Source: Verrucomicrobia bacterium TMED56 | Lineage (GTDB): Bacteria > Verrucomicrobiota > Verrucomicrobiia > Opitutales > Seribacteraceae | Direction: 5' to 3' | NCBI GenBank assembly: GCA_002167265.1 | Contig: NHDJ01000096.1 | Coordinates: 7,946-20,571 of the forward strand | DNA: 12,626 nt | In this document: piece after piece, positions 6,501 through 11,454 of the stretch | Position numbering within the stretch: the stretch's first letter is position 1 | How the letters are laid out: every line of letters begins with the position of its first letter | Made by a program: the position numbers and the translations under genes | The notes under the pieces: model-generated | Databases searched by the model: none | Told to the model about the DNA's origin: nothing | Seen by the model: the letters and a program-made list of their open reading frames with translations, nothing else

Positions 6501-9019
6501 ATTCCACCCACTGCCTGATCTGAAATCCTTACATTTACTGTATAGGTGTTGTTTTTATCACCCGACGCCGTACCATCCAATGGATTTTCAAAGTCGGGAG
6601 GTGTTACAAACCTCAAACTGTTACTTCCTACCGGTGTGTTTTGATCATACTCAAATTCAAACCATACATAGTCATTTAGAGGGTCCACACTCCAGTAAAA
6701 GGTTGAGGCTCCCTCAGGGTCTGCCCCGGTAAGAGTGGCCACGCTTGTTTGATTTTCTGCTGCAGAAGGGATGTAATTTGTAACTGGCGAAAATTCAGGT
6801 GCATCATCAACATTTTGGATAATGAAATCCAGTCGAATACTTAGGGTTTTTCCAGTGCTCTCAGTAGCTGCCAATTTTACCGAGTAATTATTATCACCGT
6901 TATCATCTCCGGGTGCTTCGTAATCTGGTAAACGATCAGGTTTAAATGAAATTTCAGCATATTTTTGAGCAAGATACACCGTCATGTTGAAGTCTTCATT
7001 GTCCAGTATTTGTTCTCCTCCTTCAAATTCAATGGAAGAGATCGAATCACCATCAACCTCGGTATAGTCTACTCTTACTAAAGACGGATTATTTTCGAAA
7101 AGTGGAATAGTGTAGAACTCTTGGGCAATGCTTATCGGCTCATTCGGGGCAGGGGAAATATAATCCAGTCTTGGAGGGTCACTGACAGCAACAAAAGATA
7201 CATTGAAATCCAACTCGACCGTTCCCACACCATCGGAAATTTCAACAATAAAAATATCATTACCGGATGTTCCATCATAATCAAAATTTGGCGTGTATGT
7301 TAATGAAGAGGGTTCTGTTCCAGTACCGGAAGCCACCGCGGTTCCAAAATTTCCATCATTGCCGAATTTCACTCCCCAATCGAGTGCCGCTTGATGACCG
7401 GCATCCACATCACTGGCAAGGAGGGAGAACATTGAATTTGACCATGTCCAGACATTATCCTCGGTAATGGATATATTGTAACTGTAAGTCCCAGAGTTTA
7501 AGGAGGGCAATTCATTTACATTCGTAACAGTAACGGTAACTGGAATCGAATCTGAATTGGTAAGATTTGATGCCGCATCGGACCGGTCTCGGACCGTTAC
7601 TGTAATGTCATATATATTGTTTCCTTCCAGTTGATTTTGATTACCGCCGGTTTGATCAACAGGATTCTCAAAATCTGGAGCAGAAAGAAAAGTAAGTTCA
7701 CCGGTGCTGGAAATCGTAAAAAATTCTTCGTCTTCCCCCGAAATATCATAATAAATTTTAGCACCTTCAAAGGAAGAAGTGTTGTTATCTATTAAATTAT
7801 TACCATTCGCTGTGGAATCCGGGTCTGTGGGATTAAAATCATGCAGGGTTCCTATGACATTTTCCACCCAGTTTACTGAAATTGCGGAGTTCTCATTAAG
7901 CGAAATGGGATCATCATCCACCCGGTCAATCGTAAAAGTAATATCAATTGTGTCTGCTGAAGCAATCCCTCCCGTCCCTGCGTCATAGGCAGTAAAAGAG
8001 ATCACTTGTGTTCCATAATCATCTGGATCGGGAATATAATCAAAATTTATGTTCGTGTTTGAGTTGAATGAACTTGCAGTCATTTGACCCTCAGTAAGGG
8101 CAGAACTGTTTAACTTCACAGTTCCTCCGATATTGGAATTACTTATGGTGTAGGTCCAATAAACATTATTCCCTTCAGGATCACCTGCATTGATTTGAAT
8201 CGGAGAAAAATCTTCTTTCGTTTCAGTGTTTTCACCTTCGCTAATTGTTCTGTTGAAGGTAGTGGATGACAAGATAACCGGCGGTTCATTGACATTTTGA
8301 AGGGTGACAGCAATTGGAGTGAAAAGTACAGAAGAACCTCCGTCATCCGTGGCATTAAGATCGAAAGTAAATGTAGTTTTTGCTAGTGGCGGTGATTCAA
8401 AATTTGGAATGATGCCACTTTTGAAAATTAGATTAAATATGTAACTTGCAGAGCCTGATTTCGATGAAAATGAAACATCAAACAAATTATCATCGGATGA
8501 ATAAGCGGCATTTGAATTCTCTGAAATCGCAAGGGAAAGATTTTCGGCCGAAGCATCTGAATCATAATCGATTACAGTAACGGTAACAACTTGATTTTGA
8601 TTTTCATCAACACTGTAAGTGTTTAGAACAGTACCAGAAAAAATCGGTGGATTATTAACCGGAGTGACATCAATGACAACTTTGTATTGAATTGGATTAA
8701 ATGCCGTTCCATTGTCTTCCAACGCTTCCCAAACAAATTCGTCACTCTGCTCGTTGTAGTTATTGGGAATGTAGATGTAAGATGTTCCGCTTGAGGTATT
8801 TAATGTTCCATACTGGGGTTGAGTATAAATCGAGTGACCTGTAAGGAGACGATTGTCTCCTAGAGATGACGTATTTAAATCAATGGATACCTGTGTTTCA
8901 TTAAGAGGATATCTTTCGGCTACCGTGTAGTTAGAGGTAGGGTATTGAGTCTGCCCATATGAAAAGGTTGCTGAAAATAAAACAGCAAACAGTGATAAAA
9001 TGCTCTTTTTTAAGAACAT
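1..9019 (-). CDS. Giant secreted cadherin / FG-GAP propeller / LamG protein, C-terminus beyond window
   Basis: I translated the whole minus strand from ATG at 9019 to position 1. It stays open for 3006 codons, and the frame agrees at many independent points. This ATG is the only usable start: upstream in frame there is no ATG, GTG or TTG before a TAG. An AGGGGA (9030-9035) lies 10 nt upstream. The product begins with a signal peptide, then cadherin/Ig-like repeats (23-1437), two tandem propeller-cadherin modules (1438-2033, 2034-2635), an Ig-like repeat and partial cadherin (2636-2808), and a LamG-like domain (from about 2809). Cadherin hallmarks recur: DFENPxD or DYExPxD motifs and VNDxPVI linkers. 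The protein is rich in Asp, Asn, Ser and Thr, and I saw no cysteine, which fits an extracellular calcium-stabilised protein. Family knowledge suggests adhesion or binding of polysaccharide or protein ligands at the surface; the ligand is unknown. No sorting signal is visible because the C-terminus is missing. Confidence 0.93.
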   Translation of the reverse strand, partial: MFLKKSILSLFAVLFSATFSYGQTQYPTSNYTVAERYPLNETQVSIDLNTSSLGDNRLLTGHSIYTQPQYGTLNTSSGTSYIYIPNNYNEQSDEFVWEALEDNGTAFNPIQYKVVIDVTPVNNPPIFSGTVLNTYSVDENQNQVVTVTVIDYDSDASAENLSLAISENSNAAYSSDDNLFDVSFSSKSGSASYIFNLIFKSGIIPNFESPPLAKTTFTFDLNATDDGGSSVLFTPIAVTLQNVNEPPVILSSTTFNRTISEGENTETKEDFSPIQINAGDPEGNNVYWTYTISNSNIGGTVKLNSSALTEGQMTASSFNSNTNINFDYIPDPDDYGTQVISFTAYDAGTGGIASADTIDITFTIDRVDDDPISLNENSAISVNWVENVIGTLHDFNPTDPDSTANGNNLIDNNTSSFEGAKIYYDISGEDEEFFTISSTGELTFLSAPDFENPVDQTGGNQNQLEGNNIYDITVTVRDRSDAASNLTNSDSIPVTVTVTNVNELPSLNSGTYSYNISITEDNVWTWSNSMFSLLASDVDAGHQAALDWGVKFGNDGNFGTAVASGTGTEPSSLTYTPNFDYDGTSGNDIFIVEISDGVGTVELDFNVSFVAVSDPPRLDYISPAPNEPISIAQEFYTIPLFENNPSLVRVDYTEVDGDSISSIEFEGGEQILDNEDFNMTVYLAQKYAEISFKPDRLPDYEAPGDDNGDNNYSVKLAATESTGKTLSIRLDFIIQNVDDAPEFSPVTNYIPSAAENQTSVATLTGADPEGASTFYWSVDPLNDYVWFEFEYDQNTPVGSNSLRFVTPPDFENPLDGTASGDKNNTYTVNVRISDQAVGGISSTAAFTVRVTDVNDAPVITPIPLNIDEPLKQNASMQLSQYVTDEDNQSGAGPDTITWLEVGGDTDAFALDLNGSLKFNLPSDYESVTSYQILVRASDGRGGYHDANFTIDVNEQPEAPEFFAGPASNVKISFLQYTLDEDTSVSANLSDHARDPDNNSSLGLTFTSNFINYDGSNDSNGTLELNELSGALKFTPKANYEGLTYIDISVTDGSNPSIFPLVFDVVDVPDAPVIREGNGTSLLSSEITRIILENNSTWSMELNASDPYDIPPSSVFIWSLSGPDAPKFRVMPSSGYLTTLTLRNPPNYESPDDNNTDNVYDLNITVTDIENTSHSFNLLLSTINDDEPAYFEYSDDNASPVIQKDAGTFSEHTISTSLSNVTVFNTIAKDYEGNPLTYGLTPHNPGDNSGNLGPSNNHYNDNNTSLFEINPTTGRITFKDPAKIDFERGLGSVLDNNNSYVLEVNATDDTANPDQVRHLIYLTIQNVVEDPEIRDGSGNSVASLSATVSENLVADPNFSIETFSEDDNLTVVVVLSGGDDQDKFTLNVATGQLEFLAAQDFENPTDSNGDGIYHVQLGISGTPTIQDRYYSITNANDDPVITNAALTQVVVPENTGYVLDIEVSDQDSGNPFPDLVFVNGSTSVDFISHSGNSTTISDFYNGSVSSPTGTYAGPTYVVSEDFDNDGYYDLVALNQNANSIEISKFNSASLVFDAPATLTAGDDGPKFAIATDLDEDGFKDLVVSFVGENNDTIGWYQNNSGSFGSMQKLITSSSLSVGSIDFEHFAMGDIDGNSHLDIVIARKSNNAVDIYLNNGSNAFSLDQSLTSFGSGNLIVFPSYVELADFDSSGTSDLLISARGELSLAHSSGLGSDSRVMLSFTLLESYSGQEGRFAKAFDLTRDGKLDVVFATGQTLVPKVLVQNATGFNTSIPLTNNTYSAQALGYPSDARLIPATDLTRETLVIADQNSQYFSLYEANPANDGSFEEPIFVDAGTTNKFVVLSDLNRSEEVFTYSFDGGEDELTFDEPRFNNDGKLYFQSPFPDFENPTDNGGANRYDVIVKVADQNGGSTSKTVSVTVSDVNDQPVITSLDGNWTSSFDHNESNASLYLFTVTATNEEDYLLETISFSKSGGADQQFFDVDVVSGAVSLFVQPDYETPLDTGANNSYNLIVRATDSGGAYDEQNVTVFITDTYEPPVFGLPVISNPNLTKLELEENRGFIVDLSVVDPNATKENSDIVFIASETNELRYLSHTDNNSSISAMYPSSGTSLIDSLGNPSQVVNGDFNKDGYDDLLVLSLAVNPTPDEIKYFEYDPNTSGFAPSVSLDLGTAVNPKDMVVKDLDQDGDLDLIVSFNEPAADKIGWFENNAGAFSQQSNLITTTTSQTISHFAFGDVDGDSYDDLLTPRLNGVIDVYLNDKTTPVSFTWKQNITNIFSKPRHLELSDIDNSGTLDLLISAKDEVLVGYNNGLGTNNLLSFTFSTLGTYAGEGRFAKAYDLTADGMLDIVYAAQINAPPNVLVQSVSGFSSPTPLSLHQDSNLALSFPSDLEIIPENGQNGTTLVFSDDSSHYVSLYETTAQKNGTFENPVALNIGSSTKSILLSDTGRQAQVFQYSFVGGEDRSKFDENRFHDDGKLYFSSPLPDYEYPTDVGEFNRYDVLVKVEDSNNLSTTQSVVVLVSDVNDRPYISSLDGNWTSSFLHSETSQTLDLFSVVATNTETTTGNEVLTYSILQQADHQFFEINASTGLVSLLAVPDYENPLDSDLDNNYSILIRVTDDGTSPEYDEQNVTVVILDGPEAPTFGDNNKTFEIMEDTALLNIDINVTDDNANPAPGPGIANLSSTGESDGNVSFDLLNQRFSYTPDANFTGIESFTITAENHQGLTVSYDVNVTVTSINDLPEITSSRIIDVAEGVQRVAILKANDDSAGELVWSWVDTSSPDTVFTISDEGLVQFRDLNGADFEELTSQVQDFLPTDAVNLSLWLDADDNQTLYKTQNFNDFANYGIGGWKDKSGMGNHLDQTTSNNRPILAPASINGKTAVDFEGDISTHFLESTTRLGLGTNPDLLIFAVTHIETSVGLSDEIIQIGNSPGFFQTTAGSQGWAWRYGDGYIFYGTITDNSTGLQVWERPASGNYGASKFYLNGTEQSLINSSNDNLFPSNTDAYLQVG
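596..1114 (-). other. Ig-like repeat and incomplete cadherin repeat (residues 2636-2808)
   Basis: Residues about 2636-2735 form a tandem-95/Ig-like repeat: FEIMEDTALLNIDINVTDDN, then FSYTPDANFTGIESFTITAEN, ending in SINDLPEI. The following 70 residues look like the first two thirds of a cadherin repeat: VAEGVQRVAILKANDDS, WSWVDTSSPDTVFTISDEG, LVQFRDLNGADFEELTS. The sequence then switches directly to the LamG-like domain. The usual last strands of the cadherin are absent here. Confidence 0.7.
1115..2920 (-). repeat. Super-module copy 2: seven-bladed FG-GAP propeller plus cadherins (residues 2034-2635)
   Basis: This copy repeats the order of copy 1 element by element. It opens with a cadherin-like strand (KLELEENRGFIVDLSVVDPN), then calcium loops beginning at 2066 (atypical), 2123 (DFNKDGYDDLL), 2179 (DLDQDGDLDLI), 2232 (DVDGDSYDDLL), 2283 (DIDNSGTLDLL) and 2335 (DLTADGMLDIV). 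A degenerate seventh blade lies near 2391. It closes with a cadherin remainder (FQYSFVGGED ... LPDYEYPTD ... VSDVND) and a full cadherin (SLDGNWTSSF ... VPDYENPLD). Its length of 602 residues compares with 596 in copy 1. Identity is clear in motif positions but many residues differ between them, so the duplication is not recent and is unlikely to be an assembly artefact. Confidence 0.85.
2921..4708 (-). repeat. Super-module copy 1: seven-bladed FG-GAP propeller plus cadherins (residues 1438-2033)
   Basis: The module opens with a cadherin-like strand (VVVPENTGYVLDIEVSDQDS) that runs into FG-GAP/VCBS repeats. Calcium-loop aspartates begin at residues 1464 (DQDSGNPFPDLVF, atypical), 1520 (DFDNDGYYDLV), 1571 (DLDEDGFKDLV), 1628 (DIDGNSHLDIV), 1683 (DFDSSGTSDLL) and 1736 (DLTRDGKLDVV). 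A degenerate blade without the loop starts near 1794 (DLTRETLVIAD). The spacing of 51-58 residues and the count of seven fit an integrin-alpha-like propeller. Cadherin sequence then resumes (TYSFDGGED ... FPDFENPTD ... VSDVND), and a complete second cadherin follows (SLDGNWTSSF ... QPDYETPLD). It is the counterpart of the copy next to it; see the findings for the nested arrangement. Confidence 0.85.
4709..8953 (-). repeat. Array of about twelve cadherin/Ig-like repeats (residues 23-1437)
   Basis: Successive beta-sandwich repeats of roughly 100-145 residues end in linkers such as VNNPP (121), VNEPP (243), VDDDP (367), VNELP (501), SDPP (613), VDDAP (737), VNDAP (853), NEQPEAP (953), DAP (1069), NDDEP (1183) and VEDP (1327). 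Two flavours alternate. Cadherin-type units carry an ENxxx strand, a DxD or DPE motif and DFENPxD (repeats near 371-503, 740-855 and 1328-1437). Tandem-95/Ig-like units carry EDxxxxxNL and FxYTPxxxxxGxDxF-type signatures (near 505-613 and 958-1068). Repeats are strongly diverged from each other, so the array is old rather than recently amplified. The likely role is a calcium-stiffened stalk that holds the propellers and LamG domain away from the cell. Confidence 0.8.
8954..9019 (-). other. Sec signal peptide of the giant protein (residues 1-22)
   Basis: The N-terminus is MFLKKSILSLFAVLFSATFS followed by YGQTQ. It has a Lys-Lys n-region, a hydrophobic core of about 13 residues and a polar exit. 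Signal peptidase I cleavage is most plausible after Gly22 (SYG before QTQ). There is no lipobox cysteine, so it is not a lipoprotein, and no twin arginine. This places the protein outside the cytoplasmic membrane. Confidence 0.85.
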
Positions 9020-9063
9020 AGAATCAAGATCCCCTGCAGAGGATGGACTTGGTGTTAATAAGT

Positions 9064-9093
9064 ATTAAATTCAATGGAATGAAACTATTTGAA
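9064..9093 (-). promoter_or_regulatory. Possible sigma-70-type promoter for the giant secreted protein
   Basis: On the minus strand, TTCAAA (9088-9093, 4 of 6 to the -35 consensus) is separated by 18 bp from TTTAAT (9064-9069, 5 of 6 to the -10 consensus). A start near 9057 would give a leader of about 38 nt. The region is AT-rich, so chance matches are easy; this is the best pair I could find rather than a firm call. Confidence 0.3.
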
Positions 9094-9110
9094 CTCCTAT
9101 AGTCGGAACA

Positions 9111-9128
9111 GTTAAGGATTTCTTTAAC
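9111..9128. promoter_or_regulatory. 18-bp palindrome in divergent region, possible operator
   Basis: GTTAAGGATTTCTTTAAC pairs GTTAAGG with CTTTAAC (one G-T wobble) around ATTT. It lies between the two divergent genes, upstream of both candidate promoters. A related palindrome occurs about 70 bp away at 9181-9193. It could bind a dimeric regulator of one or both directions; no regulator gene is visible in the window. Confidence 0.3.
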
Positions 9129-9180
9129 AAAAAACATGCTATTGTTAGCTTTATTTTGCAAACCATTTGTAGCCTCCACC

Positions 9181-9193
9181 TTAAAGATTTTAA
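9181..9193. promoter_or_regulatory. 13-bp palindrome overlapping the symporter -35 region, possible operator
   Basis: TTAAAGATTTTAA is a perfect inverted repeat (TTAAA/TTTAA around GAT). With the next base it resembles the palindrome at 9111-9128 (shared TTAARGATTT...AAC). It overlaps the candidate -35 box at 9190-9195, where a bound repressor would block RNA polymerase. The low-complexity AT sequence makes coincidence possible. Confidence 0.25.
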
Positions 9194-9219
9194 CAGACCA
9201 GACATCTGCCAATTAAAAT
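9190..9219 (+). promoter_or_regulatory. Candidate sigma-70-type promoter for the symporter genes
   Basis: TTAACA (9190-9195) and TAAAAT (9214-9219) each match the -35 and -10 consensus at 5 of 6 bases, with an 18-bp spacer. Transcription would start near 9226, about 43 nt before the small-subunit start codon. This is the strongest promoter-like pair in the divergent region. Confidence 0.45.
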
Positions 9220-9254
9220 TATTTTCTTGTACAACTCTCCCATCAGGGAAATTA

Positions 9255-9272
9255 ATGAAAAATAGCCCATGA
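9255..9272 (+). CDS. Possible five-codon leader mini-ORF (MKNSP) overlapping the symporter start
   Basis: ATG at 9255 reads Met-Lys-Asn-Ser-Pro and stops at TGA 9270-9272. An AGGGA (9245-9249) sits 5 nt upstream, an ideal Shine-Dalgarno distance for this ATG. The same AGGGA is 19 nt from the symporter small-subunit ATG (9269), which is too far for normal initiation. The stop and the next start overlap as ATGA, the classic arrangement for termination-reinitiation coupling. It may be a real leader peptide or a chance ATG; many bacteria of this kind also initiate without a strong Shine-Dalgarno. Confidence 0.3.
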   Translation: MKNSP

Positions 9273-9541
9273 AAAAATCTACTGAATTAAATGCCTCCAA
9301 ATACTGGAGTACAAATTTAACCCTGGTTGGCATATTGCTCATGATCTGGTTTTCAGTATCCTTTGGATGCGGAATACTATTCAAAGAACAACTTGATCAA
9401 TTCTCAATTGGCGGAGCCCCGCTTGGCTTTTGGATGGCTCAACAAGGATCCATCATTTCTTTTGTAATTCTGCTGATTCTTTACTCTTTCCTAATGAATA
9501 AGCTCGATAAAGAACATGGATATGAGGAGACGGGTGAATAA
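9269..9541 (+). CDS. Sodium:solute symporter small subunit (DUF4212 family)
   Basis: This 90-residue membrane protein matches the DUF4212 / putative sodium:solute symporter small-subunit family, which is encoded directly before a large SSS-type permease. Two membrane helices are visible (about 17-38 and 60-78). The family signature [15 protein letters not shown] (48-62) leads into helix 2, and a short charged tail ends in EETGE. An aromatic YW pair precedes helix 1, as is usual in the family. Its stop (TAA 9539-9541) shares a base with the next ATG, so the two subunits should be translated together. It is thought to be an accessory or stabilising subunit of the permease in the cytoplasmic membrane; its precise role is unknown. 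The start has no close Shine-Dalgarno of its own, but a mini-ORF with a good one ends on it. Confidence 0.93.
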   Translation: MKKSTELNASKYWSTNLTLVGILLMIWFSVSFGCGILFKEQLDQFSIGGAPLGFWMAQQGSIISFVILLILYSFLMNKLDKEHGYEETGE

Positions 9542-11316
9542 TGGACCAGACTACCTGGAATTTCATTTTTATCGGAATAACCTTTGGGGTGTACATTACC
9601 ATCGCAATCTGGTCACGGGCTGCATCAACTAAGGAATATTACACCGCAAGCGGTAGTGTATCTCCCATTGCAAATGGAATGGCTACCGCAGCAGATTGGA
9701 TGTCTGCTGCCACTTTTATATCGATGGCGGGGGGAATTGCAGCAGCAGGCTATGGGGCGTCCAAATTTCTGATGGGGTGGACTGGTGGATTCGTGCTTTT
9801 GACTATGCTGATGGTTCCCTACCTGCGAAAATTTGGTAAGGCAACCATTCCGGACTTTATCGGGGACAGATATTACTCAAATGCAGCCAGAGTTGTGGCA
9901 GTAATTTGTGCAATTTTTATCTGCATGACCTACATTATGGGACAAATGAGAGGAGTCGGGATCGTTTTTTCAAGACTTTTCGAAATTGAAATCTGGATGG
10001 GGGTAATAATTGGGGCTGGTATTGTATTTTTCTATGCCGGACTTGGAGGCATGAAAGGAATAACATACACTCAGGTTGCCCAGTATTGTGTTATGGTTTT
10101 TGCTTACACTATTCCGGTCTTCTTCATTTCGCTGATCATTACCGGCGATGCAATCCCTCAACTTGGACTGATCGGAAATTATGTGAAAGAAGGGGTGGAG
10201 AACTCAGTTCCTCTCATCGAGAAAATAAATCAGATTTCAACAGACTTGGGATTTCCAAAATACACCGAGAGCACCAGTAGCAAGCTCGATCTATTTTGTA
10301 TAACCGCAGCTCTTATGGTAGGTACAGCTGGCTTGCCTCATGTAATTGTCCGTTTTTTTACGGTAAAAAATGTTAAAGCCGTTAGGAAATCCGCCTATTG
10401 GACCCTTAGTTTCATTGCGATTATTTACCTGACTGCGCCTGCTCTGGGAATGTTTGCCCGCACCAACTTTATCGAAGAGATCAATGGAAAAAAATATCAG
10501 GAAGCTCCTGAATGGTTCAAAAACTGGGAAAACCAGGGTATGATCGCTTGGGTCGATAAAAATGAAGACGGTTTCATGCAGTACCGTTCTGGTGATGTTT
10601 TCTCTGGTAAACCATCTTTTGATGATTCTTCCAGAAAAGTTGATTCTCCCCGCATCGTGACCAACGAAATTTTGAAAACCGAAAATGAGGTTTACTATGA
10701 CAAGGATATCATTGTACTCGCCAACCCTGAAATGGCAGGACTTCCGCAATGGGTTATTGCTCTTGTCATGGCTGGTTGCGTTGCCGCGGCCCTTTCCACC
10801 GCGGCCGGTCTATTACTCGTTCTTTCAACAGCCATTTCTCATGATCTGATGAAAAAAATCATCAATCCAGATATTTCCGATCAACAGGAAATCCGTTATG
10901 CCCGAATTGCCTCGTTTGGAGCCTTGGCAGCGGCGGCTTATTTTGGAATCAACCCCCCATCCAGCTTCGTTGCCAAAACCGTTGCGTTTGCCTTTGGTCT
11001 GGCAGCATCTTCTTTTTTCCCAACATTGATTATGGGGATTTTTTCCAAGAGAATTAACAAGGAAGGTGCGATTGCCGGGATGATAAGTGGCATCGGGTTT
11101 ACCCTGTCTTACATCATATATTTTCAATTTATTACTGATTCAAAGAACTACTGGCTTGGGATTTCCCCAGAAGGTATTGGGTTTGTTGGCATGTTCATCA
11201 ACTTCATAATCGCCTATATTGTAAGCTCTCGAACCCCACCTCCCCCATCCGAGGTTCAGGAAATGGTGGAAAATATTCGTATTCCCAAAGGAGCAGGTAA
11301 AGCAAGCGGGCACTGA
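9541..11316 (+). CDS. Sodium:solute symporter large subunit (SSS family, two-subunit type)
   Basis: This 591-residue permease has about 13 hydrophobic helices. It belongs to the solute:sodium symporter superfamily, in the branch that pairs with DUF4212 proteins (related to ActP-type acetate permeases). Visible features are [28 protein letters not shown] (34-60; the unwound first helices of SSS proteins), [13 protein letters not shown] (169-181), [12 protein letters not shown] (264-275) and [20 protein letters not shown] (417-436), the Ser/Thr-rich helix that in SSS carriers contributes to the sodium site. A hydrophilic insert (about 306-398) contains a DKNEDG calcium-loop-like motif (339-344). 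GAGGAG (9524-9529) lies 11 nt before the start, and the gene overlaps the small subunit by one base. The transported solute cannot be read from sequence; a carboxylate such as acetate is only a guess from related permeases. Length is normal and there is no damage. Confidence 0.95.
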   Translation: MDQTTWNFIFIGITFGVYITIAIWSRAASTKEYYTASGSVSPIANGMATAADWMSAATFISMAGGIAAAGYGASKFLMGWTGGFVLLTMLMVPYLRKFGKATIPDFIGDRYYSNAARVVAVICAIFICMTYIMGQMRGVGIVFSRLFEIEIWMGVIIGAGIVFFYAGLGGMKGITYTQVAQYCVMVFAYTIPVFFISLIITGDAIPQLGLIGNYVKEGVENSVPLIEKINQISTDLGFPKYTESTSSKLDLFCITAALMVGTAGLPHVIVRFFTVKNVKAVRKSAYWTLSFIAIIYLTAPALGMFARTNFIEEINGKKYQEAPEWFKNWENQGMIAWVDKNEDGFMQYRSGDVFSGKPSFDDSSRKVDSPRIVTNEILKTENEVYYDKDIIVLANPEMAGLPQWVIALVMAGCVAAALSTAAGLLLVLSTAISHDLMKKIINPDISDQQEIRYARIASFGALAAAAYFGINPPSSFVAKTVAFAFGLAASSFFPTLIMGIFSKRINKEGAIAGMISGIGFTLSYIIYFQFITDSKNYWLGISPEGIGFVGMFINFIIAYIVSSRTPPPPSEVQEMVENIRIPKGAGKASGH

Positions 11317-11320
11317 TTTT

Positions 11321-11377
11321 AAGAGAAAGAAAGCACACCTCTATTGGGAAATAGAATTTCCGGAGGGTATTTCTCTT
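11321..11377 (+). terminator. Weak inverted repeat after the symporter genes, doubtful terminator
   Basis: AAGAGAAA (11321-11328) and TTTCTCTT (11370-11377) are exact reverse complements. The loop between them contains a smaller hairpin, CTATT-GGGA-AATAG (11341-11354). The stems are short and AT-rich and no clean U-tract follows, so this is not a textbook intrinsic terminator. It may mark the end of the symporter transcript or be an mRNA-stabilising fold. Confidence 0.25.
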
Positions 11378-11399
11378 TACATAAGGAAACAGCTAGAAT

Positions 11400-11412
11400 T
11401 TGATTTTATCAA
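11400..11412. promoter_or_regulatory. 13-bp palindrome upstream of the oxidoreductase
   Basis: TTGATTTTATCAA is a perfect inverted repeat (TTGAT/ATCAA around TTT), 42 bp before the oxidoreductase start. It is in the right place for an operator, but no convincing -35/-10 pair or regulator gene supports this. Confidence 0.2.
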
Positions 11413-11454
11413 GAATCACCATTCTCTCTTTAACATTAAACAGCCCATTAAGTT

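Noticed and set aside
255..8355. Short open frames of 60-103 codons on both strands inside 1-9019
   Set aside because: All lie antisense to, or in another frame of, the continuous minus-strand frame, which has recognisable domains throughout. Their translations have no domain character.
1..9019. RTX toxin or haemolysin-type calcium repeats
   Set aside because: I found no arrays of GGxGxDxLx nonapeptides. The GGED and GGDD segments belong to cadherin repeats.
9024..9384. Two minus-strand open frames in and around the divergent region
   Set aside because: One lies in the AT-rich intergenic region and the other runs antisense into the small subunit; neither has family features.
10291..10749. 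152-codon minus-strand open frame inside the symporter large subunit
   Set aside because: It is antisense to a well-conserved permease and its translation resembles no family; a shadow of the sense codons.
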